NCBI GenBank assembly: GCA_043803805.1
Contig: JAZDJP010000062.1
Span: 1 to 7,340, forward strand
Source: JAZDJP01 sp043803805
Lineage (GTDB): Bacteria > Planctomycetota > JAZDJP01
Length of the DNA stretch: 7,340 nucleotides
Direction: 5' to 3'
In this document: positions 1 through 5,531 of the stretch, piece after piece
Position numbering within the stretch: the first letter of the stretch is position 1
Layout of the letters: every line of letters starts with the position of its first letter
Made by a program: the position numbers and the translations under genes
Notes under the pieces: generated by a model
Seen by the model: the letters and a program-made list of their open reading frames with translations, nothing else
What the model was told of the DNA's origin: nothing
Databases searched by the model: none

Positions 1-1
1 T

Positions 2-142
2 GAGGCGCCCGAGGCGGAGAACCCGGTGGAGACCCTCCCGGTGTCGCTCGCCGTCGGGGCGGCGGACGCCGGTGGTGACTCCGGTGGTGGGGGCGGCGGA
101 GGTGGCGGCGGCGGGTGCTTCCTCGGCGGGCTTCGGCGGTAA
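2..142 (+). CDS. C-terminal end of a protein with poly-Gly/Cys tail (5' partial)
   Basis: The frame starting at base 2 is open from the window edge to the TAA at 140-142 and gives about 46 residues. It reads as an acidic/proline segment, a short Val/Leu/Ala-rich strand (PVSLAVGAADAG), then Asp-Ser and ten consecutive glycines, followed by Cys-Phe-Leu-Gly-Gly-Leu-Arg-Arg and stop. A Gly-rich linker followed by Cys close to the C-terminus, with terminal arginines, recalls the C-terminal tails of exported bacterial proteins (GGGGCF-type tails and Cys-containing CTERM sorting signals). The hydrophobic membrane segment that normally separates Cys from the arginines in CTERM signals is absent. The function of the main protein is unknown because it lies outside the window. 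The frame choice rests on the continuous reading and the recognisable tail. Confidence 0.55.
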   Translation, partial: EAPEAENPVETLPVSLAVGAADAGGDSGGGGGGGGGGGCFLGGLRR

Positions 143-155
143 GGAGCCGTGAAAT

Positions 156-288
156 AATAAATGCTTCACCGAGAGATGGTGAGGCGCCCCGCCGGCAAGG
201 CGCGAGGAGGGCGCGTACCAGGAGGTACGTAACCGACGAGCAACGTAGCCGGAGGGGATGCATCGCCGTCCCGAATAAAGCATTTATT
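156..288. repeat. 133-bp imperfect palindromic intergenic element
   Basis: The ends are a perfect 11-bp inverted repeat, AATAAATGCTT at 156-166 and AAGCATTTATT at 278-288. Further pairs share the same centre near base 222: CCGGC at 192-196 with GCCGG at 248-252, and CGTACC at 214-219 with GGTACG at 224-229 around an AGGA loop. The arms between them pair partly, with many G-U wobbles if transcribed. This concentric layout is that of a REP/MITE-like interspersed palindrome. It begins 13 bp after the stop of the upstream gene, so it could also act as a transcription terminator. No coding role is supported. Whether it recurs elsewhere in the genome cannot be seen here. Confidence 0.7.
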
Positions 289-401
289 GTTGAACGGCGA
301 CTAAGCGGCCTGGCGAAACGAACGTGGTTGATGACGGGGAGAGGCGGAAGATCGCTTCCCCCCGGTTCTTTGTGTCGTGTTGGACTCGAAAATTCAGCGC
401 C

Positions 402-486
402 GCTCATGGTGAACCCTTATGAATATCCGTTCATGGTGAGCATTCCTTAAAAAATTAAAATAAATGTCGAACCACGAACCATGAGC
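402..486. repeat. Inverted repeat enclosing an AT-rich spacer
   Basis: A perfect 9-bp inverted repeat, GCTCATGGT at 402-410 and ACCATGAGC at 478-486, encloses an AT-rich stretch (about 444-466). A second partial copy of the left arm (TTCATGGTGAGC, 430-441) lies inside, and part of a right arm (GTCGAACCACGAACC) lies at 466-480. The wording is that of a degraded member of the CATGGTGAGC / GTCGAACCATGAGC family of palindromic repeats often met in environmental bacterial genomes; that family resemblance is from memory. The rest of 289-401 holds nothing I can identify beyond a small imperfect hairpin near 348-361. Confidence 0.5.
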
Positions 487-495
487 AGAGCACGG

Positions 496-578
496 GCTCA
501 TCCTTCGACCCCGTGACGAGGACGTACGGGGCGCACCCCGTGGCGTGGACGCACGGGGCAGGCAGGCTCAGGATGAGC
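496..578. repeat. Inverted repeat enclosing two tandem 25-bp hairpins
   Basis: GCTCATCCT at 496-504 is perfectly inverted as AGGATGAGC at 570-578. Inside lie two direct copies of a 25-bp unit, at 508-532 and 535-559, identical at 22 of 25 positions. Each unit is itself a hairpin: CCCCGT (509-514) with ACGGGG (526-531), and CCCCGTG (536-542) with CACGGGG (552-558). The structure ends about 30 bp downstream of the stop of the minus-strand xerC gene, so the hairpins could help to end or stabilise that transcript, although no T-tract follows. It resembles a palindromic interspersed repeat whose centre was invaded or duplicated. Confidence 0.6.
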
Positions 579-610
579 GGGTTTGTCAATTCGTGAACGG
601 CTCTGGTGGT

Positions 611-1531
611 TCATGCCCGCGGATGAGCCTTGTCGTAAACCTGCTTGAGGCGCGATCGCGAGATGTGGGTGTAGATCTGGGTGGTCGAGAGGTGGGCGTG
701 GCCGAGAAGCTCCTGCACCAGCCGCAGGTCCGCCCCGCGATCCAATAGATGAGTTGCGAAACTGTGCCGGAGCCCGTGCGGGGAGATGCGGGCGACACCC
801 GTTTCGAGGAGACGCCGCAGGAGCACCCGCCGGACGCTGCGGTCCGTAAGGCGTCCCCCGCGGAGGTTCGTGAACAGCGGCTTGTCGCCCCGCAGGTTGG
901 GGGCGATGCCCCGCGCCGCGAGATAGGCCGAGAGGGCGCGGATGGCGGGTTGCCCCAGGGGCGCGAGGCGTTCCTTTTTGCCCTTGCCCCGGACCCGGAT
1001 GACCTCGCCCACGAGGTCAATGTCCCCGAGGGAAATCCCCACGAGCTCCCCGACGCGCACCCCGGCGCTGTAGAGCGTTTCCAGGATGGCCCGGTCCCGG
1101 AGGTCCGCCTCCTTCGATCCCGTCACGCCCTCGATGAGAGCGGTGGTCTCGTTTTCCGCCAGCACCTTCGGGAGCCGGGAATCCCGGCGGGGCGCCCGGA
1201 GGGCGAGCGTGGGATTCGCGGGGACGAGCCGTTCCCGCGCGAGGAACTTGAAGAAGGATCGGAGGCTTGCGGCTTTCCGGGCGACGCTCGATTTCCCGAG
1301 GCCCCGCGCCTGGAGCGCGGCCAGATACCCGCGGAGAGCCAGACGATCCACCGCCTCGATCGGGATTTTCACCTCCCGGAAAAACGCCTCGAGGTCCGCG
1401 CGATAGGCGCGAAGGGTCTCCGGGGAGAAATTCCGTTCCCGGTCCAGGTGATCGAGAAATCGCTCCATCCGCGCGTCCACCAAGGGTTGTTTCAAAACCG
1501 TCGGGGCCGGGGATGGCGTTTCCGGTTTCAT
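611..1531 (-). CDS. xerC: Tyrosine recombinase XerC
   Basis: This 306-residue protein is a complete site-specific tyrosine recombinase of the Xer family, which resolves chromosome dimers at dif during division together with a partner recombinase and FtsK. Residues 20-110 form the N-terminal SAM-like DNA-binding domain (ERFLDHLDRERNFSPETLRAY). Residues 120-300 form the catalytic domain. The full catalytic set is present: Arg159 (AGVRVGELVG), Lys183 (RGKGKKERL), His252 and Arg255 (HGLRHSFATHLL), His278 (ELLGHAHLSTTQ) and the nucleophile Tyr287 (QIYTH). The ending VYDKAHPRA matches XerC better than XerD. Family length is about 300 residues. The ATG at 1531 lacks a clear Shine-Dalgarno sequence; Met22 is an alternative start. 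A five-codon mini-ORF (1545 to 1528) overlaps this ATG as ATGA. It follows the small gene at 1807-1559 after 27 bp, so co-transcription is likely. No mobile-element genes adjoin it, which favours a housekeeping role. Confidence 0.93.
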   Translation of the reverse strand: MKPETPSPAPTVLKQPLVDARMERFLDHLDRERNFSPETLRAYRADLEAFFREVKIPIEAVDRLALRGYLAALQARGLGKSSVARKAASLRSFFKFLARERLVPANPTLALRAPRRDSRLPKVLAENETTALIEGVTGSKEADLRDRAILETLYSAGVRVGELVGISLGDIDLVGEVIRVRGKGKKERLAPLGQPAIRALSAYLAARGIAPNLRGDKPLFTNLRGGRLTDRSVRRVLLRRLLETGVARISPHGLRHSFATHLLDRGADLRLVQELLGHAHLSTTQIYTHISRSRLKQVYDKAHPRA

Positions 1532-1558
1532 ATTGGTGAAATCATTCGAACGATAACG

Positions 1559-1807
1559 CTACGAAACCCGGTAGGACATCGTTCCGAAATGACGGGTGGT
1601 TTCCTCCTCGTCGCCGGTGAATGTCCGCCGCCCGAGTTCGCAGGCGATGAGGAACACCTCTTCGAGGGTCAGGTTGTAGACGGGGCTCTCGGCGTAGGCG
1701 ATGAGGGTGAGGAGGACCTGGGTCTCCTCGTTTTCCGGGTAACGGATGATATACCGGTGGTCATGCTTGGTGATATGGAGGGAACGGGTCAGGGTGTCGT
1801 TGGTCAT
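1559..1807 (-). CDS. Small uncharacterised protein upstream of xerC
   Basis: This is an 82-residue acidic protein with no signal peptide and no membrane segment. It begins MTNDTLTRSLHITKHDHRYI and contains YIIRYPENEETQVLLTLIAYAE, which suggests a beta-hairpin followed by an amphipathic helix. A second helix follows (LEEVFLIACELGRRTF), then an acidic tail. I recall small proteins of similar pattern (HDHxYVIRY, an acidic turn, a helix, then a second helix with xLGRxL) from Planctomycetes, but this is memory rather than a search result and no function is known. It lies on the same strand as xerC with 27 bp between them. GGAAACC precedes the ATG and is only a weak ribosome binding site. The other frames here are uninterrupted too, so coding status rests on position, compactness and the recalled family pattern. 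Confidence 0.6.
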   Translation of the reverse strand: MTNDTLTRSLHITKHDHRYIIRYPENEETQVLLTLIAYAESPVYNLTLEEVFLIACELGRRTFTGDEEETTRHFGTMSYRVS

Positions 1808-2076
1808 GGTTTCCGCGGCTGGCGCGTACTAATCGAATCGTCCGATTTCGGGGAAAAGTTTAGAATTTCGTCGCATCCGGGCGCGACGTTGACGGCTCGA
1901 CCGGGAAAATCCGCGTCCAATTTCCCCGGCGGCGCGCGGATCGGATTTTATCACATTGCCAATCAAGGAGTTGCGTTGTCACGCGTCGGCGGATAAAATT
2001 CACGAAAATTTCGCGCGCGGATTCCGGGGCGCATGCGTCTTATTCAACAGGAATCGCCGTTCGGGCGAAAAGACAA
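1808..2076. other. Divergent intergenic region between the xerC pair and the sigma operon
   Basis: About 270 bp separate the start of the small minus-strand gene from the start of the sigma factor gene, so promoters for both directions should lie here. I see no gene, tRNA or strong hairpin. The plus-strand frame of the sigma gene remains open some way upstream of 2077, but it lacks a start with a ribosome binding site, and the family alignment begins at the ATG. AAGGAG occurs at 1965-1970, but the TTG codons after it are not in the sigma frame. Confidence 0.5.
1971..1999 (+). promoter_or_regulatory. Candidate promoter for the sigma operon
   Basis: TTGCGT (1971-1976) and TAAAAT (1994-1999) are separated by 17 bp. 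The -10 box matches the sigma-70 consensus at five of six bases; the -35 box matches only at TTG. It would give a leader of about 70 nt before the sigma ATG. ECF operons are often autoregulated from an ECF-type promoter as well, but I could not identify one. This is a weak, pattern-only call. Confidence 0.22.
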
Positions 2077-2637
2077 ATGGACGACACGAGGCGGCGCGAC
2101 GTGGAAATGGCCCTGGCCGGGGATCCTCTGGCCTGGGAGGGGCTTGTCCGGAAATACGGCCGCCTCGTCTACGCCCAGGCCTATGCGGTGGTGTGGAGCG
2201 CCCCGGATGCGGAGGATGTCGTGCAGGAGGCGTTTTTAAAAGGGTACGCGTCGCGGCGGAGTCTCCGGGATCCGGGAAATTTCGTCTCCTGGATGTTGTC
2301 CATCGCCCGGAACAAGGCCCTCGACGCGGTCCGCCGCCGGAAACCCGTCGTCCGGGAGGCGGATGCCCCCGAAGGAGCGGCGCTGGACGATCGCGAGGGC
2401 GCCGGCGACGCCCCGGCGCGGCCCCTCGAAGTGGCGGAACTGCGTGAAAAAATATTCAAGGCCCTGGACGGCCTCCCGGAAAATCACCGCGCGGTGGTGA
2501 TCCTCCGGTACATCGAGGGATTGGACTACCAGGCCATCCGGGAGATGACGGGGCTTTCCGACGGTGCGCTCCGCGGGATCCTCGGAAGGGCGCTGGGGAC
2601 GCTGAGAATCGAATTGATGCCGTATGTCATGTCATGA
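2077..2637 (+). CDS. ECF RNA polymerase sigma factor (sigma-70 family)
   Basis: This 186-residue protein has the two-domain layout of extracytoplasmic-function sigma factors. Region 2 spans about residues 20-90: WEGLVRKYGRLVYAQAY, then DAEDVVQEAFLKGY (core-binding region 2.2), then FVSWMLSIARNKALDAVRRRK (-10 recognition). A charged, Ala/Asp-rich linker follows (about 91-117). Region 4 spans about 118-178: LDGLPENHRAVVILRYIEGL, then a helix-turn-helix YQAIREMTGLSDGALRGILG that reads the -35 element. Length is typical of the family. The protein directs core RNA polymerase to a small regulon. The start ATG has no strong Shine-Dalgarno sequence, only the purine-rich GAAAAGA upstream. The stop lies 25 bp before a gene for a membrane protein with an anti-sigma zinc motif, the classic sigma/anti-sigma operon order. 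No extra C-terminal domain is present. Confidence 0.93.
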   Translation: MDDTRRRDVEMALAGDPLAWEGLVRKYGRLVYAQAYAVVWSAPDAEDVVQEAFLKGYASRRSLRDPGNFVSWMLSIARNKALDAVRRRKPVVREADAPEGAALDDREGAGDAPARPLEVAELREKIFKALDGLPENHRAVVILRYIEGLDYQAIREMTGLSDGALRGILGRALGTLRIELMPYVMS

Positions 2638-2649
2638 CCGCATGACATA
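2623..2649 (+). promoter_or_regulatory. 9-bp hairpin at the sigma/anti-sigma junction
   Basis: TATGTCATG (2623-2631) and CATGACATA (2641-2649) are a perfect inverted repeat around a 9-base loop. The left arm contains the last sense codons of the sigma gene, the sigma stop codon lies in the loop, and the right arm ends immediately before the AAGGAG of the next gene. A translating ribosome that terminates on the sigma gene would melt it. That would suit coupling of anti-sigma synthesis to sigma synthesis, or a binding site for a dimeric regulator. There is no T-tract, so it is not a terminator. Confidence 0.5.
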
Positions 2650-2655
2650 AAGGAG
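2650..2655 (+). promoter_or_regulatory. Ribosome binding site of the anti-sigma/DUF4349 gene
   Basis: AAGGAG lies 7 bases before the ATG at 2663, a near-ideal Shine-Dalgarno placement. It fixes the start of the 830-residue protein, so that the zinc motif is included. Confidence 0.8.
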
Positions 2656-2662
2656 TAGTGGT

Positions 2663-5155
2663 ATGGACATTCATGCCAGCATTAACGAATGGCTCGCCGC
2701 CGCGTCGGCGGGGGGGCTCTCCGCGGAGGAGCGGGGGAAATTCGAGGCCCATCTCGCCGGGTGTCCCGAATGCCGGAAAATTCATGAGGAGGAACGTGTC
2801 ATGACTGCCGCCGTGGAAGGAGTGCTCCGGCCCGACCGGCCGGAGGGGGATTTCGAGGAGAGGATGGTGAAGGGGTTCCGGAGGGGGATTTTGCGGAAGG
2901 GATTCTTCCGGGAGGGATGGCGGAAGTTCATCGGGAACCGCGTCGTTCATTTCGCCTCGGCTGCGGCGGCCCTCGTGGCCCTGGTTCAGATCGGGGGAAG
3001 CCTCACGGGCGAGAAATCGGGGATTTCGTTATGGTCCGCGCCCGAATCGTTTGAGAAACCGGATCGGACTTTAATCGTAACCGCTTGTGAAGTAACCGAG
3101 AACAACGCATCCGGGGGCGAGGATAAGGATTCGGGAGAGCCGGTTTTGGACGTGGAAAAGTTATCCGAGTCTTCCACCCGGGGACGGTCCATGCCTTCTT
3201 CTCAATCCTACGGGGGGCTGGCGGCCAAGCCGTCGGCGCCTCCTCCGGGACCCGCCGGGGGGGCGAGGTTGGAAAAGGAGCAACGGTCTGCCGACGGCGA
3301 GGACATGCTTCGGGAAGCCGACGGCAAGGCGGAAAATCTCCGCCGGAAGGAGTTCCGCGGGGATGGTCAGCTCGCCGAGGCCAATAAGGCGGATCGAAGG
3401 AGTTCAAAGAAGGCTGAGTCGGCTACCAGGGCGTCCTCTCCGGTGCTCAAGGATGCGGCGGCGGCGGAAAGGCAGGCCGTGGAGTCTCCCAAACCCCCGG
3501 ACGCCCGCAAGGTCATCCGCAACGCCACCCTCGAATTCGAGGTGGAGAATTACGACGCCTCCGTCGAGCGCATCATCGGCATCGTCCAGGAGGAGCGCGG
3601 GTTCGTGGCCACCACGAACGCCTCCCGCCTGGCCAACGGCAAGGTCCGGGGCGAGGTCGTCGTGAAACTGCCCCCCGAGAACCTGGAGAAATTCCTGCTC
3701 AAGATGCGGGCTCTCGGGGATCTCAAGAACCAGGCCCTGACAAGCCAGGACGTGACGAAATACTACTTCGACACCGACAGCCGCCTTCGCAACGCCCGCA
3801 AAATGGAGGAGCGGCTTCTCGACATGCTGGAGAAGGTGAAGGGGAAGGTGTCGGAACTTCTCGAGGTGGAGAAGGAGATGGCCCGGGTGCGGGGCGAAAT
3901 CGAACAAATGCAGGGCGAGATCAAGTACATGGATGCCATGATCGCCCACGCCACGGTGACCATTGTCCTCTACGAGAAGGACATGAACCAGCCTGCGGCG
4001 TATCTTCTCAAGGACAAGGTGAACCTGTCGCTTTTCTCGGCGGACGTGGAGAAGGCCCACCAGGAGGCCAAGCGCCTGGCCGAGGCGGCGAAGGCCCAGA
4101 TCCTCCAGTCGAACCTGAAAAAGGACGCGAACGGACGCATCACGGCCACCCTCTCGGTGCTCGTGGAGCCCGAGGGTGCCGAGGCGCTGATTTCGAATTT
4201 CCGGGAACTCGGGCGGGAGAGCACCCTGACGCGCGAAAGCGAGCGGGTGGCCCAGGACGGCAGCGGCTCCTCCGACACGGCGAAGGTGAAGAAGGACAAG
4301 GTGACCATCAACCTCGCCATCGTCCACGACGACGAGGCCCGCCAGCAGGCGTCGCTCACGGTGGTGACGAAGGCGGTGGAGGAGGCGTTCGATCGCATCA
4401 AGAAGGAGGCCGCTTCCCGGGGCGCCGAGGTGGTCACGTCGAAACTCGATCGCGACGGACAGGGGGAGGCGGCGGGAAATCTTGTGATCCGGGTGTCCGG
4501 AAAGGAATACCCGGCGTTCCTCGGGGTGGCGAAGGGGATCGGGCGGGTGAGCGAATATTCCGTCCAGCGCCGGGACCGCGCCGGGAAGGATGCTGAAAAA
4601 GAAGAGGTCCCGGTGCTCCTGGCGATCACGCTGACGCGGAACGAGGACACCCTCCAGTGGTCGAATCTGTTGATTCAGTCCGACGAGGTGGAAAAGGCGC
4701 TTGCCGAGGCGAAGGGTTTCGCGGGCCAGAAGGGGGCGGAGATACTCTCTTCCAATTTTGAGCGGGCCCGGAACGGCCAGGAGACGGGGACGCTGCATGT
4801 CCGGCTCCCGGTGAAGGATGCCGAGACGTTCGTCCCGAACCTGAAGGGGCTCGGGAAGGTGAAGGACTACACGGTGAAGCGGCAGGACCGTCCGAACGCC
4901 GTTGCCGCGGACGACGGCGCCCCGGCGGAGATTTCCCTGGTGGTGCAGAGCAAGGAGTCCCTCATCGCGGAGGATTCCGGGTTCGTCGCCACGCTCCGGA
5001 AGACCATCTCCCAGAGCGCCGAGGGGGTGATGCGGAGCGTCCGCCACATCGTGGTGGCGATCGCGTGGCTCGGGCCGTGGCTCGCGGCGATCGCGCTCGC
5101 CTGGTGGTTCCTGCGGCGGCGGAAGAAAGGCGGGACCACGGAAACACGGAATTAA
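2663..5155 (+). CDS. Membrane anti-sigma factor fused to multi-module DUF4349 sensor
   Basis: This 830-residue protein is probably the anti-sigma factor for the adjacent ECF sigma. Residues 5-50 form a zf-HC2-type zinc-binding anti-sigma motif, His30-x3-Cys34-x2-Cys37 (EAHLAGCPEC), expected in the cytoplasm. A membrane segment follows at about 94-113 (VVHFASAAAALVALVQIGG). Residues 118-282 are a low-complexity polar and Pro/Ala-rich linker. The DUF4349 core spans about 283-440: strand RKVIRNATLEFEV, an alpha/beta module, ALTSQDVTKYYFDTDSRL, a coiled coil (about 372-425) and strand ATVTIVLYEKD. Three further copies of the alpha/beta module follow at about 460-526, 570-639 and 674-743, each trailed by a hydrophobic strand. 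A second membrane segment (about 796-817, VVAIAWLGPWLAAIALAWWF) is followed by RRRKK, putting the C-terminus in the cytoplasm. DUF4349 proteins are usually near 300 residues with one module, so this one is greatly enlarged. The signal sensed is unknown. The last residues (TTETRN) are encoded by a simple repeat. Confidence 0.88.
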   Translation: MDIHASINEWLAAASAGGLSAEERGKFEAHLAGCPECRKIHEEERVMTAAVEGVLRPDRPEGDFEERMVKGFRRGILRKGFFREGWRKFIGNRVVHFASAAAALVALVQIGGSLTGEKSGISLWSAPESFEKPDRTLIVTACEVTENNASGGEDKDSGEPVLDVEKLSESSTRGRSMPSSQSYGGLAAKPSAPPPGPAGGARLEKEQRSADGEDMLREADGKAENLRRKEFRGDGQLAEANKADRRSSKKAESATRASSPVLKDAAAAERQAVESPKPPDARKVIRNATLEFEVENYDASVERIIGIVQEERGFVATTNASRLANGKVRGEVVVKLPPENLEKFLLKMRALGDLKNQALTSQDVTKYYFDTDSRLRNARKMEERLLDMLEKVKGKVSELLEVEKEMARVRGEIEQMQGEIKYMDAMIAHATVTIVLYEKDMNQPAAYLLKDKVNLSLFSADVEKAHQEAKRLAEAAKAQILQSNLKKDANGRITATLSVLVEPEGAEALISNFRELGRESTLTRESERVAQDGSGSSDTAKVKKDKVTINLAIVHDDEARQQASLTVVTKAVEEAFDRIKKEAASRGAEVVTSKLDRDGQGEAAGNLVIRVSGKEYPAFLGVAKGIGRVSEYSVQRRDRAGKDAEKEEVPVLLAITLTRNEDTLQWSNLLIQSDEVEKALAEAKGFAGQKGAEILSSNFERARNGQETGTLHVRLPVKDAETFVPNLKGLGKVKDYTVKRQDRPNAVAADDGAPAEISLVVQSKESLIAEDSGFVATLRKTISQSAEGVMRSVRHIVVAIAWLGPWLAAIALAWWFLRRRKKGGTTETRN
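3554..4891 (+). repeat. Four homologous alpha/beta modules within the DUF4349 protein
   Basis: Protein-level repeats lie at residues about 298-363 (3554-3751), 460-526 (4040-4240), 570-639 (4370-4579) and 674-743 (4682-4891). The shared pattern is a helix (VEKAxxEAK), a strand (GAEILSSN or RGFVATTN), a turn with Asn-Gly or Gly-Gln, a strand (GxLxVRLP or RGEVVVKLP), a helix (AExFxxxLKGLG), and a strand ending in T-x-[KR]-x-x-[DE]. Modules 2 to 4 are closest to each other (VEKAHQEAK, VEEAFDRIK, VEKALAEAK). The first is the canonical DUF4349 unit, and the long coiled coil separates it from the rest. The copies have diverged at DNA level, so the duplication is old. Confidence 0.75.
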
Positions 5156-5178
5156 TGCGGAAACACAGAAAACGAAAA
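5135..5178. repeat. Short A-rich simple repeat (CGGAAACAC type)
   Basis: CGGAAACAC occurs at 5139-5147 and again at 5158-5166, within a run of related words (ACCACGGAAACACGGAA, then GGAAACACAGAAAACG). It looks like the ACCACGGAAACACGG / ACCACAGAGACACAGAG class of intergenic simple repeats seen in some environmental bacterial genomes (from memory). The left part is translated as the last residues of the DUF4349 protein, and the stop codon at 5153-5155 falls inside the repeat. Confidence 0.45.
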
Positions 5179-5192
5179 GTCGGGAAACGAAA

Positions 5193-5231
5193 AAACGGGG
5201 CTGGTCCTTCGGGATCGGCCCCGTTTCTTTA
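5193..5231 (+). terminator. Rho-independent terminator of the sigma/anti-sigma operon
   Basis: Bases 5193-5207 pair with 5212-5226 over 15 base pairs, two of them G-U wobbles, around a TTCG loop (5208-5211) closed by C-G, the extra-stable UUCG tetraloop. CTTTA follows the TTT of the stem. It lies 37 bp after the stop of the 830-residue gene, in the right place to end the operon. The A-rich flank upstream could give weaker termination in the other direction. Confidence 0.88.
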
Positions 5232-5455
5232 AGATTCCCTTTTTCCTGTCGCTGGAGGGAGCGGCGCAACTCACCCCGGCGGTCTTCCGGGCGGGCCTGT
5301 GGATGATGGCGCTCGCGCCGATCGGGGTTTGGCTGGGCAGCCGGCTCAATCGGATTCTGCCCGAGGCGGAGTTCCGCCGGTGGATTTATATATTGCTGGG
5401 GGTGGCGGCGGTGAAATTGTTGTGGGACGCGCGGGGACTGTGGGGGAACGGATAA
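5222..5455 (+). pseudogene. TauE/SafE-family membrane protein remnant (C-terminal part only)
   Basis: The frame ending at TAA 5453-5455 gives about 75 residues typical of the C-terminal part of TauE/SafE permeases, which carry sulfite, sulfoacetate or similar organic anions across the inner membrane. The recognisable run is FKIPFFLSLEGAAQLTP, then LAPIGVWLGSRLNRILP, then FRRWIYILLGVAAVKLLWD. Family members are about 250 residues with 7-8 membrane helices; only the last two or three helices remain. There is no start codon with a ribosome binding site before the homology. The first in-frame ATG (5303) would leave only 50 residues. The homology begins within the right arm or T-rich tail of the preceding terminator, so the 5' part was lost by deletion. 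An assembly join is the alternative. It is very unlikely to be functional. Confidence 0.72.
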
Positions 5456-5484
5456 CGCGCCATGCCGAAAAACGTCATTGCCTC

Positions 5485-5523
5485 GCAAATCGGCGGAGCC
5501 GAAACCAAACAGGGCCGATTTGC
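5485..5523. repeat. 10-bp inverted repeat
   Basis: GCAAATCGGC (5485-5494) and GCCGATTTGC (5514-5523) form a perfect inverted repeat around a 19-base loop. It lies between the TauE remnant and the end of the minus-strand gene, just beyond that gene's terminator-like hairpin. It could be a second termination element in either direction; no T-tract follows closely. Confidence 0.5.
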
Positions 5524-5531
5524 CTTGTTAA

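Noticed and set aside
115..450. Plus-strand open frame of 111 codons in the first intergenic region
   Set aside because: It runs through the 133-bp palindrome and the next repeat, is Arg-rich low complexity, has no ribosome binding site, and overlaps the end of the Gly-rich protein in another frame.
508..559. Tandem repeat considered as a CRISPR array
   Set aside because: There are only two copies, 2 bp apart, with no spacer and no cas genes.
480..610. Possible dif site or attachment site next to xerC
   Set aside because: I found no 28-bp dif-like pair of 11-bp arms with a 6-bp centre; the inverted repeats present have the wrong size and spacing.
1889..1921. TTGACG as a -35 box for the sigma gene
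   Set aside because: No acceptable -10 hexamer lies 16-18 bp downstream; the nearest AT-rich word is too far away.
749..1996. Plus-strand open frame of 415 codons
   Set aside because: It is the antisense shadow of xerC and the small gene; xerC has all catalytic motifs, and this translation shows no recognisable domain.
3404..5488. Minus-strand open frame of 694 codons opposite the DUF4349 gene
   Set aside because: Long antisense frames are expected opposite GC-rich genes; it is rich in His, Arg and Leu without domain structure and crosses the terminator and the TauE remnant.
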